Below, in pieces: positions 44,597 to 53,388 of a DNA stretch of 64,000 nt (position 1 is its first letter; each line of letters begins with the position of its first letter). The notes below the pieces were generated by a model. It was not told the DNA's origin. It searched no databases and saw nothing but the letters and a program-made list of their open reading frames with translations. The translations under genes were made by a program, and so were the position numbers. The DNA is from a bacterium. GTDB lineage: Bacteria > Zhuqueibacterota > Zhuqueibacteria > Residuimicrobiales > Residuimicrobiaceae. The stretch lies in contig JAKQNR010000006.1 of assembly GCA_029565685.1 (NCBI GenBank), positions 62,001 to 126,000 of the forward strand, read 5' to 3'.

Positions 44597-45289
44597 CTAT
44601 TGTCGACAGCGGTCCCGCTCGCGCAGCCAATCGATCTCCTCCTTGACCACCCGCGCCGGCACGCCGGCGAGCAGGCAGTGGCCGGCGTCGAACGTTCCGC
44701 TGACCACCGATTGCGCCGCCACCACGCAGTGAGAACCGATGCGGCTGCCCTTGACGATCAAGGCGCGGCAGCCGATCCACACATGATCGCCCACGGTGAT
44801 GGCCGCATCGGGATTGATCGTCGTCCCCTGCGGGTCGACGATGCGGTGCAGATCACTGTCCATCACCAGCACATGCCAGGAGAGCAAGCAGTCCCGGCCG
44901 AAGGTTATCTCTTTCCGACAGATGAGCGTGGTCTCCGCATTGATGTGAAACCCATCGCCGAGGGTCAACACCCCGTTGGCCTCCACCGAGATGCGTGAAC
45001 CGTGATTCAATATCGCCCGACCGCGGAACACGACGAGGCCGAGATTGTGCCACACCGTCTGTGAACGGCGGCGATCGAAAACCGCTACATCGCCAAAGCC
45101 GATGCGGATCATGGCGCACTGCCAAGCGCCCTCCACCCGGACACGGCCGCCCATTTTTTTCAACACCACGCGGTAGGACACCACCACCGGCAGACGCCAC
45201 ACCGCGCTCCAGCCCAGATAGCGCAGGTTGAACCAGACGGTCTTGGGCGCAGAGAACAGCAGATGAGCCCAGGCGGCAATCCTATTCAT
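44597..45289 (-). CDS. Left-handed beta-helix (hexapeptide) acyltransferase
   Basis: 230 residues. After an N-terminal region (1-90) come imperfect hexapeptide repeats (ISVEANGVLTLGDGFHINAETTLIC, ITFGRDCLLSWHVLVMDSDLH, ITVGDHVWIGCRALIVKGSRIGSHCVVAAQSVV) and GVPARVV, the typical end of WcaF/LpxA-like O-acetyltransferases. It probably acetylates a sugar of the repeat unit in the cytosol. It lies 11 nt after the esterase stop and upstream of wzx. Confidence 0.85.
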   Translation of the reverse strand: MNRIAAWAHLLFSAPKTVWFNLRYLGWSAVWRLPVVVSYRVVLKKMGGRVRVEGAWQCAMIRIGFGDVAVFDRRRSQTVWHNLGLVVFRGRAILNHGSRISVEANGVLTLGDGFHINAETTLICRKEITFGRDCLLSWHVLVMDSDLHRIVDPQGTTINPDAAITVGDHVWIGCRALIVKGSRIGSHCVVAAQSVVSGTFDAGHCLLAGVPARVVKEEIDWLRERDRCRQ

Positions 45290-45300
45290 TGTTCACCATC

Positions 45301-46425
45301 CTAGCGAATCAACGTCACAGGCATGACCCGCGCCTGATGGTCTGCCACCCATCGCACATAATAGACGCCGCTGGCTGCCGGGCCATGGACGGTGTGGCCA
45401 TCCCAGACCATCTGTCTTTGTCCGCGGCAATCTGCTTCATCCAAGAGTCTGCGGATCAGGCGGCCGGCGCTGTCGTAGATTTCAATCGAGACCCGAGCCG
45501 TCGTCGCTGTGGACCAGACGAGGGTCACGGCCTGATTAAACGGATTGGGATAACACGCCGTCAGACGAAAAGACTCCAGGGATCGTGTTCTTGCAATCCG
45601 CGCAGTGCAAAAAAAAGCAGCAAAAAACTGCAAATGCTCTTCCAGACGATCATCCCAATAGGTCCATTTGTGTTCACCGGGATTTTCCTCGTACCGGTGC
45701 GGCATGTTCAGGGAATCCAGCAGCCGGGTGAATTTTCGGTTGTCCGCCAGGGCAAAGGCGTCCTCAAGCCCACAGTCGATAAAAAACGCAGGTCTGGCGG
45801 CTGAATTCAGGACCAGGTCGCAGCAGCTGTTTTGCCGCCAATGTTCCGGAAATTGTTGGTAGGAGCCCAAAATAGAATCCAATTGCCAAACATCGCCCAT
45901 ACCGGCATGCAAAGTTAGATCGAGAATGCCGCTCAACGACGATGCCGCGCCGAACAGATCCGGGTGCTTGAGCGACAACGCCACCGCGCCGTGCCCTCCC
46001 ATGGACAAGCCGCTGATGGCGCAGGCGGCCGGGCCGGCGGCGACCGGAAACCGGCTTTCGATCAAGGGGAGCAACTCTGCCACCAGATAACTTTCGTACA
46101 GACTGGTGGAATCCATGGGGCTGTCCAGGTACCAGCCGAATCCGCCGCCGTCCGCGAGAACGATGATCATCTCGTACTGCTGCGCCTGTTCCCTCACATG
46201 GCTGGCTTCCAGCCAATCGCCATAGTCGCCGCCGACGCCGTGCAAAAGATAGAGCACAGGATAGGTCCTGCTGCTGCCGGCCGAGTCGGGGAGATAGATA
46301 TAAAACGCTTTCTCCTCTTGCAACAGGGCGCTGAAATGACTTTCCAGCCGCCACTCGGCCCTGGCGGGCGCCAGACCGGCGACCAGCCCGCCATAGAGCA
46401 ATATACGCGTAAAGAGAAATCTCAT
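45301..46425 (-). CDS. Secreted esterase with FlgD-like C-terminal sorting domain
   Basis: 374 residues from ATG 46425: signal peptide (1-24); Esterase PF00756 domain with YIYLPDSAGSSRTYPVLYLLHG, nucleophile elbow GLSMGGHG, FIDCGLEDAF and a His in GEHKWTYWDD; then a C-terminal domain from CYPNPFNQAVTLVW to SGVYYVRW ending VTLIR. Such enzymes remove acyl groups from sugars or polysaccharides. The C-terminal domain is shared with the C25 protease and the Ig-repeat protein. A paralogue without it lies at 50.3 kb. In a glycan operon it may trim acetyl groups on the exported polymer. Confidence 0.85.
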   Translation of the reverse strand: MRFLFTRILLYGGLVAGLAPARAEWRLESHFSALLQEEKAFYIYLPDSAGSSRTYPVLYLLHGVGGDYGDWLEASHVREQAQQYEMIIVLADGGGFGWYLDSPMDSTSLYESYLVAELLPLIESRFPVAAGPAACAISGLSMGGHGAVALSLKHPDLFGAASSLSGILDLTLHAGMGDVWQLDSILGSYQQFPEHWRQNSCCDLVLNSAARPAFFIDCGLEDAFALADNRKFTRLLDSLNMPHRYEENPGEHKWTYWDDRLEEHLQFFAAFFCTARIARTRSLESFRLTACYPNPFNQAVTLVWSTATTARVSIEIYDSAGRLIRRLLDEADCRGQRQMVWDGHTVHGPAASGVYYVRWVADHQARVMPVTLIR

Positions 46426-46578
46426 AGAGTGCCGCAGGTCAATAAAACCGAGATTCACTTTTATTAAACGGCTGTATGCGATCAATTAAACCAAGCTGCG
46501 TAGACTTGTATGCCCATCCGATTCGTAGGAGATACTTCCTGCCAGGAAGAGTGGAACGCCCATCATCGACGGTTATGC

Positions 46579-48246
46579 CTAGTAATTCACCTGCAACCGC
46601 AGCGTAAAACGACGGCTGATCCCCCGGCTCGACGTCTGTTCAGTGAGCTGGTTGTCATAGTTTGCATAACGCCATTCGCATTGGATAAAATAGTGTCGAA
46701 GAAATTCATAGCTGGCGAACAGCGTCAGCTGGTCAGAGGTGTGCAACAGACCGTCCAATAAATGTACATATTCCGGATCGCGGCCCGGCTCGCGGACGAG
46801 AAAGGGATCGCCGCCGAAATTTTTTTCCGCGGTGTTGGCGCCGTGCCGGATCAGGCGCAAGTCCGCTTTCACATACATCGGCTGCGAAACCCGGTACACC
46901 GCTTCCATCAACCAGCCGGTGCTGTTGGGCCCCAACCAGTGTCCCAGCAGCGTGGCATAGTGCCAGTAGCCGGTGGCCCCCCAATGTTCATAGGTGAACG
47001 GCCGAATGCGGGTGTATTCGGCGCGCAGATCGAGATCCGCGATGCCCAACGCGTTGACTCGCCGGCCGCCCAGAGTAAAAGCGTATTTATTGCCGTAGAA
47101 ACCGGTGCCGAGCTTGGAGGTGCTGATGTCATCGAGGAACAACTCGCCGTAAAAGGCGCACCCCCTGACCGGCGTCATCTCGAGGTCCATGCCCATGGTG
47201 GCATTGTCGCGATCGCCGAGATAATGTTCCGCAGAGCGATAGAACATCACCGGATTCAGATAAGCGGCTTCGAATTTTCGACCGCCGTAAATAATGGTCT
47301 CATGCAGACCCACGTTCAGCCATCGCAACGGCGCAAATTCAAGTCGATGGCCGGCGAGATATTTCTCCTCATGACCTTCGAAAAAAAATGCACTGGTGAA
47401 GTGCTGCAGCACGGCAGCCAATCCGGTGAATCGAATGCGGCGGCCGGCGATCGAGTATCTCAGTTGATCATAAGAGGTAGGGTAATCGGACAACGCCAGC
47501 TGTCCGAAGCGGCCAGGTCCCCAGCGGTTCACGTCCTTGCCGAACGAGACAGTAAAATACTTGTGCTGATAAAGCAAATAGGCATGGGTTTCATCATGAT
47601 CCAACCCTTTGCCGTTGCCGCGCACAAAGCCCAGCCGTTCTCTGGTATAATTGACAATGCCCGGATAACGGCGCGTGCCCCACTCCTGATGATCGGCCAC
47701 ATGGACATAAAACCCTAAACGTCCCACCGCCCCACGGACCTCTAGACCCTGGGCGTTTTCAAACACTTTTTCCATGTCGGCAAGCGAATCGGCTGTGGTC
47801 CACATCCGCTGTCTTGCCAGCACCGGATCAATATAGAGCTGAAAAGGCGGCGAATCGATGGAAAGAAAATTCCGGCCATTGCGGTATATCGCATCCGGCA
47901 ACCACGGGTCGATCCATTTGTGACGGGTCAATTTATACAGACTGGTTTCCGGCTGCCTGCGCTGCAGCGCCAGCTCTTCCTGAAACTCGACCGCCAGATA
48001 GTCCAGCTGCTGTCGCTGAACCGCCGAGAGCTTGAGCGCCAAGGAATCCGAGTCGTATAGGGGCGCTAGATGACCGGCGATCTCGCTGCGAGTCAAGGGT
48101 TTGGCGCCGGAAAGCAGAATCGGCACAATCCGCTGCGCTTCCAGGCGTTCTAAAAAGTCATACACCCAGTGATTCACCGGCACGTTTACAGTTTGACCGA
48201 ACCCTGAAGAGACGAGGAGCCAGATTAAAGGTAAAATGCGCTTCAT
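46579..48246 (-). CDS. Wzi-family capsule-assembly outer-membrane protein
   Basis: 555 residues from ATG 48246: signal peptide (1-18), an N-terminal helical segment VPVNHWVYDFLERLEAQRI found in Cap_assemb_Wzi proteins, then a beta-barrel with YFTVSFGKDVNRWGPGRFGQLALSDYPTSYDQLRYS and AFFFEGHEEKYLAGHRLEF (both family-typical), ending FTLRLQVNY. Wzi proteins hold or organise capsule polymer at the outer membrane. It lies 153 nt upstream of the esterase gene and has a strong promoter-like pair. Confidence 0.85.
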   Translation of the reverse strand: MKRILPLIWLLVSSGFGQTVNVPVNHWVYDFLERLEAQRIVPILLSGAKPLTRSEIAGHLAPLYDSDSLALKLSAVQRQQLDYLAVEFQEELALQRRQPETSLYKLTRHKWIDPWLPDAIYRNGRNFLSIDSPPFQLYIDPVLARQRMWTTADSLADMEKVFENAQGLEVRGAVGRLGFYVHVADHQEWGTRRYPGIVNYTRERLGFVRGNGKGLDHDETHAYLLYQHKYFTVSFGKDVNRWGPGRFGQLALSDYPTSYDQLRYSIAGRRIRFTGLAAVLQHFTSAFFFEGHEEKYLAGHRLEFAPLRWLNVGLHETIIYGGRKFEAAYLNPVMFYRSAEHYLGDRDNATMGMDLEMTPVRGCAFYGELFLDDISTSKLGTGFYGNKYAFTLGGRRVNALGIADLDLRAEYTRIRPFTYEHWGATGYWHYATLLGHWLGPNSTGWLMEAVYRVSQPMYVKADLRLIRHGANTAEKNFGGDPFLVREPGRDPEYVHLLDGLLHTSDQLTLFASYEFLRHYFIQCEWRYANYDNQLTEQTSSRGISRRFTLRLQVNY

Positions 48247-48553
48247 ATCGCCCTTGTGCCGCACAAATGCCCTAACTGAATTTATAAATTTAACTTTACG
48301 CATTTATTTGTATTTAGTCAAGACAAAAAGTGAGCAGCCGCTGACTGGGACGGCTATTCAGAAGCACAAACAAAAAGCATGCCATGGAGATTCTGCTTGC
48401 GTGAATAGGGAAAAATGGCTAAAATTGCGCTGTCGGCAGCAGGTTATTCCATGATGCGACATTCTGCTGATCTGATCTTTCGCGATTGAAAAAAACTGCC
48501 GTCCATGTGCAGCCCAAGATTGGCATGCACCTTCCAGCAGACAGGAGAGCGCC
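48247..48553. other. Divergent control region between wzi and the sulfatase gene
   Basis: 307 bases without a gene. The left half is AT-rich and carries the wzi promoter (48293-48321). For the sulfatase gene only a good ribosome-binding site (AGGAG, 6 nt before the ATG) was recognised; no clear plus-strand promoter. Confidence 0.5.
48293..48321 (-). promoter_or_regulatory. Candidate promoter of the wzi gene
   Basis: On the minus strand TTGACT (48316-48321), 17-nt spacer, TAAAGT (48293-48298), followed by an AT-rich start region; 47 nt to the ATG at 48246. Confidence 0.6.
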
Positions 48554-50215
48554 ATGCGCGACTTACAAAAATGTAATCGGCGTGAATTTATTTCCTGCGC
48601 TTTCGCCTTTATGCTGACGCCGCTGCTGCAAAGCGTCGTCAGGTCTGAAAAAAAAGGCGTTCGTCCCAACATTTTGTGGTTGACTCTGGAGGACGTCTGT
48701 CCGGATCTGGGCTGCTATGGCGATCCTGTGGCGCAAACGCCTTGCCTGGACCGTTTCAGTCGAGAGGCGGTGCGCTATACGCACTGTTTCTCCGTATCCG
48801 GCGTTTGCGCTCCCAGCCTTGCCTGCCTGGCCACCGGCATGTATTCAAACAGCATCGGCACGCACCACATGCGCACGCGCACCAAGGACTTTCCCTGGTT
48901 GCCGAAACCCTACGAAGCGGTGCCGCCGCCGCAGGTGAAACATTTCGCTGAATATCTTCGTCTGGCCGGCTATTACTGCAGCAATGATGAAAAAACCGAT
49001 TATCAATTCGGCAATCCGATCTCCGTCTGGGATGACTGCCGTGCCGGCGCTCACTGGCGCAACCGGCGTGAAGGTCAGCCGTTCTTTGCGGTGATCAATC
49101 ATATCATCACCCATGAAAGTCAGATTCGCCTGCCGCTGGAGAAAAAAGCGGTCACCGATCCGGCGTCCATCGTTTTGCCGCCCTACTATCCGGATACCGC
49201 GGTGGTGCGCAACGACTATGCGCGTTACTATGACAATATCGCCAGCGCTGACGCCCAGATCGGCAGAAGGTTGCAGGAACTCGATGAGGATGGCTTAGCC
49301 GACAGCACCATCGTGTTTATATTCGGCGACAACGGACGCGGTCTGCCGCGCGGTAAACGATGGCTGTACGATTCGGGACTGCGGGTGCCGTTGCTGATCC
49401 GTTGGCCCGGACATTTACAGCCGGGGTCGGCGACAGATCGTCTGGTCAGCTTTGTGGATTTCGCTCCCACCGTTCTTTCCGTCGCTGGAGTGCCTGTCCC
49501 CAAACACATGCAGGGCAAAGCCTTTCTCGGTGAACAAGCCAAATCCGCACGGCAATTTATTTTTGCCGCCCGCGATCGCATGGATGAGACCTATGATTGC
49601 ATCCGCGCAGCACGCGACAAACGGTTCAAGTATTTAGCCAATTTGCAGCCGGAGAAACCGTATGCACAAAAAATCAGTTACATGGATGAAATGCCTTCGA
49701 TGAAAGAATGGCGCCAATGGCATGCACAAGGCCGATTGACCGGTGCGCAGGCGCTTTTTTTCAGCGAAAGAAAACCGGAGGAAGAGCTGTATGACACAGA
49801 GAAGGATCCCCATGAGGTGAACAATCTGGCCCAAGATCCAGCTCATCGGGCCGATCTACTGCGCTTACGGCGGGCCTGCCAGCGATGGCGGAAAGAGATA
49901 CACGATCTGGCTGATACGCCGGAACCGAAAATGATCGCCGCAATGTGGCCTGGCGGCATCCAGCCGCAGACCGAAGCGCCAACCCTGCGTCCTGCAGCCG
50001 GCCGTTTCGTTAAGCCGGTGCAGGTTCGATTGACCTGCGCCACTCGCGGCGCCTCCATCGTCTATACGACCGAACTCGGCGCAAATCCGCACTGGCAGCT
50101 GTATGGCGCTCCGGTAAAGCTCACGACCTCTGCCACGTTACGCTGCAAGGCCATCCGTTATGGCTATAAAGAAAGCGCTGAAGTTCAGGGGGAGTATGTC
50201 CTGCAACCGCGATGA
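48554..50215 (+). CDS. Sulfatase (S1 family) with Tat-like signal and altered active-site motif
   Basis: 553 residues. A twin-arginine N-terminus (NRREFISCAFAFMLTPLL) precedes the sulfatase fold: LWLTLEDVCPDLGCYGD (metal site), SGVCAPSLACLATGMYSNSIGTHH, IFGDNGRGLPRGKRWLYDSGLRVPLLIRWPG. The activating motif C-x-P-S-R reads C-A-P-S-L (Cys85, Leu89, codon CTT), so the Arg used by formylglycine-generating enzyme is missing. The C-terminus (about 470-553) fits a chitobiase/hexosaminidase C-terminal beta domain (PVQVRLTCATRGASIVYTT). The layout resembles heparan N-sulfatase-like enzymes. It likely acts on sulfated sugars if active. Confidence 0.88.
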   Translation: MRDLQKCNRREFISCAFAFMLTPLLQSVVRSEKKGVRPNILWLTLEDVCPDLGCYGDPVAQTPCLDRFSREAVRYTHCFSVSGVCAPSLACLATGMYSNSIGTHHMRTRTKDFPWLPKPYEAVPPPQVKHFAEYLRLAGYYCSNDEKTDYQFGNPISVWDDCRAGAHWRNRREGQPFFAVINHIITHESQIRLPLEKKAVTDPASIVLPPYYPDTAVVRNDYARYYDNIASADAQIGRRLQELDEDGLADSTIVFIFGDNGRGLPRGKRWLYDSGLRVPLLIRWPGHLQPGSATDRLVSFVDFAPTVLSVAGVPVPKHMQGKAFLGEQAKSARQFIFAARDRMDETYDCIRAARDKRFKYLANLQPEKPYAQKISYMDEMPSMKEWRQWHAQGRLTGAQALFFSERKPEEELYDTEKDPHEVNNLAQDPAHRADLLRLRRACQRWRKEIHDLADTPEPKMIAAMWPGGIQPQTEAPTLRPAAGRFVKPVQVRLTCATRGASIVYTTELGANPHWQLYGAPVKLTTSATLRCKAIRYGYKESAEVQGEYVLQPR

Positions 50216-50261
50216 CCCATGGACGCTCGATTGCCATTCAAAGACTGAGAGAGGAAATCCT

Positions 50262-51131
50262 ATGCGCCATCTGAAACTGCTGGCTGTTGCGCTCTTGATC
50301 CCGTGGATGACCGTGACCGCCAAGGTGCTGGAAGACCAGACATTCAAAAGCACGCTCATGAACCAGTCCATTCGCTATGCCGTCTATCTGCCGCCGGATT
50401 ATGATTCTTCCAACCGACGTTATCCGGTTTTATATCTCTTGCATGGTTACACAGACCAGGAGTGGGGCTGGATCCAGTTCGGCGAAATTCCGCAGATCGC
50501 CGACCGGTTGACCGCCGAAGGCGCCATTGCACCGCTGATCATCATCATGCCGGACGGCGGCGTCACCTGGTATATGAACGATCACGGCGGCAAAGCACGT
50601 TTCGAAGACATGATCATGCAAGAGCTGCTGCCGTTCATCGACCGGACCTACCGGACACGGCCATCGCGGGAATACCGTGCGGTCGCCGGATTGTCCATGG
50701 GCGGGTATGGATCCCTGCTTTGGTCGCTGCACAATCCGCAGCTCTTCAGCCGCTGTGTGGCGCTCAGCGCTGCGGTGTATTATCAGGAGGATCTGCTCAA
50801 GATGGACCAGGCGCTATGGGATAAGCGGTTCGGCGATCTGGTGGGACGTGAACTCAAGGGCCGGGACCGGATCACCGAACACCTGCGCCGACAAATGGTG
50901 CCTGAACTCGTGCAATCCCTGCCTGCGGATTCGCTGAAAAAAATCGCCTGGTATATCGACTGCGGGGATGATGATTTTTTAACCATCGGCAATTGCCGGC
51001 TGCACATCGCACTGACGGAAAAGGGCGTGCCGCACGAGTTCCGCATGCGCGACGGCAAACACACCTGGTCCTACTGGCGCAGCGGCATTGTGGATGGATT
51101 GAAATTTCTCTCAGAGGGATTTCACCGGTAA
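50262..51131 (+). CDS. Secreted esterase (PF00756, tributyrin/acetyl esterase-like)
   Basis: 289 residues from ATG 50262 (AGGA upstream): signal peptide (1-20), RYAVYLPPDYDSSNRRYPVLYLLHGYTD, nucleophile elbow AGLSMGGYGSLLW, IDCGDDDFL and a His in GKHTWSYWR. It follows the sulfatase by 46 nt and is likely co-expressed, giving a desulfation/deacylation pair. It is paralogous to the esterase at 45.3-46.4 kb but lacks the C-terminal sorting domain. Confidence 0.88.
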   Translation: MRHLKLLAVALLIPWMTVTAKVLEDQTFKSTLMNQSIRYAVYLPPDYDSSNRRYPVLYLLHGYTDQEWGWIQFGEIPQIADRLTAEGAIAPLIIIMPDGGVTWYMNDHGGKARFEDMIMQELLPFIDRTYRTRPSREYRAVAGLSMGGYGSLLWSLHNPQLFSRCVALSAAVYYQEDLLKMDQALWDKRFGDLVGRELKGRDRITEHLRRQMVPELVQSLPADSLKKIAWYIDCGDDDFLTIGNCRLHIALTEKGVPHEFRMRDGKHTWSYWRSGIVDGLKFLSEGFHR

Positions 51132-51242
51132 ACACGATGCACGGGACACGAAGCGCGTTGCGCAAAACGCACCCTAATCAATATGCTATCGTATTCTCGG
51201 GTATCCTGTCTCGGGTTTCGTGAATCGGTTCCGTTTTCCTCG

Positions 51243-52076
51243 TCAGACGTACTGCAGATAGGCGTGTTTGATTTTGTGCAGATACTGATCCTGATCCATC
51301 TGCCACAGCCGGGTGGAAAAGATTTCCACCTCGATAAATCCGCCGAAGCCGGCCTCTTCCACCCATCCGCGGATTTCACGGATCGGAATGCAACCTTCGC
51401 CCATCAGACCACGGTCATTGAGAAAATCCACCGTGGGGGTGCGCCAATCGCACACATGAAAAGCCGACAAGTAGCCCGAACGTCCACAGCGTAAAATTTG
51501 CTCGCGCAGGTCCGGGTCCCACCATAGATGATAAACATCCACCGCCACGGCCAGAGAGGGATGGGCCAAACGATCGCACAGATCATTGGCCTGTTTCAGT
51601 GTGTTGATCGCCGAGCGGTCGTTGGCATACATGGGGTGCAGCGGCTCAACCGCCAGGGTAACGCCGCTGGCCTGGGCGTGCGGCAGCAGTGCGCTGACGG
51701 CCTCCTCGATCTGTCGCCGCGATTCGGCCAACGGTTGACCGGGATCCGCGCCGCACACCAGCACCAGCAGGGGCGCACCAATGGCCGCCGCTTCATCGAC
51801 GGCGCGCCGTGTGTCATCGATGGCCTGTTGGCGTCCTTGGGCGGTCCTGGCAGGAAAAAAACCACCGCGGGCAACGGACACCGCCGCCAGCCCTGCCTCG
51901 GCGATGGCCCGCCGCGCTGCGGGCAGTTCCCAGCCGTCCAGCCATTGGCGCCATACCGTGATGCCTTTAATGCCGGCGGCTGCATATTTAGCCACGGCCT
52001 GACTCAGAGACCAGGGTTTGGTGGTCATGGTGTGCAGGCAACAACGGTCAAAATTCTGAAAAGGCGGAAGAGACAT
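51243..52076 (-). CDS. Sugar phosphate isomerase/epimerase-like TIM-barrel protein
   Basis: 277 residues of the xylose-isomerase-like TIM barrel (AP_endonuc_2): LVLVCGADPG, LAVEPLHPMYANDRSAI (metal Glu), VAVDVYHLWWDP (Asp and His), AFHVCDWR, GFIEVEIFS (Glu). These spaced E/D/H/E residues bind a divalent metal. Members isomerise or epimerise sugars or hydroxypyruvate; the exact reaction is not readable. It lies convergent with the esterase gene and 83 nt after wecB. Confidence 0.8.
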   Translation of the reverse strand: MSLPPFQNFDRCCLHTMTTKPWSLSQAVAKYAAAGIKGITVWRQWLDGWELPAARRAIAEAGLAAVSVARGGFFPARTAQGRQQAIDDTRRAVDEAAAIGAPLLVLVCGADPGQPLAESRRQIEEAVSALLPHAQASGVTLAVEPLHPMYANDRSAINTLKQANDLCDRLAHPSLAVAVDVYHLWWDPDLREQILRCGRSGYLSAFHVCDWRTPTVDFLNDRGLMGEGCIPIREIRGWVEEAGFGGFIEVEIFSTRLWQMDQDQYLHKIKHAYLQYV

Positions 52077-52159
52077 GGCTTTTCCTCTATTCTATTTGAA
52101 AAATTAAGCTTCTGGTCGACTCTTAAAAGAACACAAACAGTCGAAAACCTGCGGGCCGG

Positions 52160-53233
52160 CTAGTGCCCGATCTTGGATAGCAGCTCTGCAATACGATCCG
52201 CCGCCCGGCCGTCTCCATAATGCCGGCCCTGAGGCCGGGTCGGATGAAAGGAGGAAACAGCCTGGACGATTTTTTCCGGGTCCGTACCGGTCAACACATT
52301 CCAGCCGTCTTCCACAGTTTCGCTCCATTCGGTCTCCTCGCGCAGGGTGATGCACGGCGTTTGAAAAAAATAGGCCTCTTTCTGCACGCCGCCGGAATCG
52401 GTGACAATGCGCCGGGCGTTCTTTTCCAAACAGATCATATCCAGATACCCCACCGGCGCCAACAATCTGATGCGGCTGCAGGCCGCCATCTTTTCCAGCA
52501 ATCCGTATTGGCGCAAAAAACCGGCGGTGCGCGGATGGACCGGAAACACGATAGTCTGTCCACTCTCCAACAACGCCCCCATGATGCGGGACAGTGCCGC
52601 GGGGTCATCGGTGTTCTGCGCCCGGTGGACCGTGGCCAGCACATAAGAATGCGGCTGAAGATTCAACTTTTGCAGCACCGCCGATTTGGTTTGCGCCAGA
52701 GCGGCGAAATAAAGCGCGGCATCGTACATCACATCTCCGGTCCAATGGACGCCGCTGCGGATGCCCTCTTCGGCCAGATGGGTTACCGCACAGCTTGTGG
52801 GACAAAAGAGCAGCGCAGAGATCCGGTCGGTCAATATGCGATTGATCTCCTCCGGCATCAACCGATTATAGCTGCGCAGGCCCGCCTCCACATGAGCGAT
52901 CGGTATGTTCAGCTTTGCGGCGGCCACAGCGCCGGCCAGAGTGGAGTTGGTGTCGCCGTACACCAGCACCCAATCCGGCTGCTGGGCCATCAACGCCTTT
53001 TCAATGGCCACCAGCATCTGACCGGTCTGCAGCCCATGCGGCCCAGAGCCGATCTCCAGATTGAGATCCGGTGCAGGGATTTGCAGTTCGTCGAAAAACA
53101 GCTGCGACATGTTGGCGTCATAATGCTGGCCGGTATGAAGCAGGAATTCATCAGCGATTTTGCGCAGTGCGCGGGAGACCGGCGCCGCTTTGATGAACTG
53201 TGGTCTGGCGCCGACAATCGTCATTATTTTCAT
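52160..53233 (-). CDS. wecB: UDP-N-acetylglucosamine 2-epimerase (non-hydrolysing)
   Basis: 357 residues. Converts UDP-GlcNAc to UDP-ManNAc in the cytosol. Family signatures: TIVGARPQFIKAAPVSRAL, LLHTGQHYDANMSQLFFDEL, VYGDTNSTLAGA, IAHVEAGLRSYNRLMPEEINRILTD, TVHRAQNTDD, TDSGGVQKEAYFFQTPCITLREETEW. Asp, Glu and His of the catalytic set are present in YGDTNS, HVEAGL and TVHRAQ. It provides ManNAc precursor for the glycan locus. Confidence 0.95.
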   Translation of the reverse strand: MKIMTIVGARPQFIKAAPVSRALRKIADEFLLHTGQHYDANMSQLFFDELQIPAPDLNLEIGSGPHGLQTGQMLVAIEKALMAQQPDWVLVYGDTNSTLAGAVAAAKLNIPIAHVEAGLRSYNRLMPEEINRILTDRISALLFCPTSCAVTHLAEEGIRSGVHWTGDVMYDAALYFAALAQTKSAVLQKLNLQPHSYVLATVHRAQNTDDPAALSRIMGALLESGQTIVFPVHPRTAGFLRQYGLLEKMAACSRIRLLAPVGYLDMICLEKNARRIVTDSGGVQKEAYFFQTPCITLREETEWSETVEDGWNVLTGTDPEKIVQAVSSFHPTRPQGRHYGDGRAADRIAELLSKIGH

Positions 53234-53388
53234 AATTCAATCGAACCTTTTCTCACGGATGGAGCGGCCGGAAAGAAAGGCCGCGCCGGCGGCTGACCTT
53301 AAAGCGGCCGCAGCAGACCTGCCCTCTCATCCTTTTCGGCTCCAGGGGCGTTTACCGTTCGCACTGAATGGTCTGGTTCCAGCGGTAA

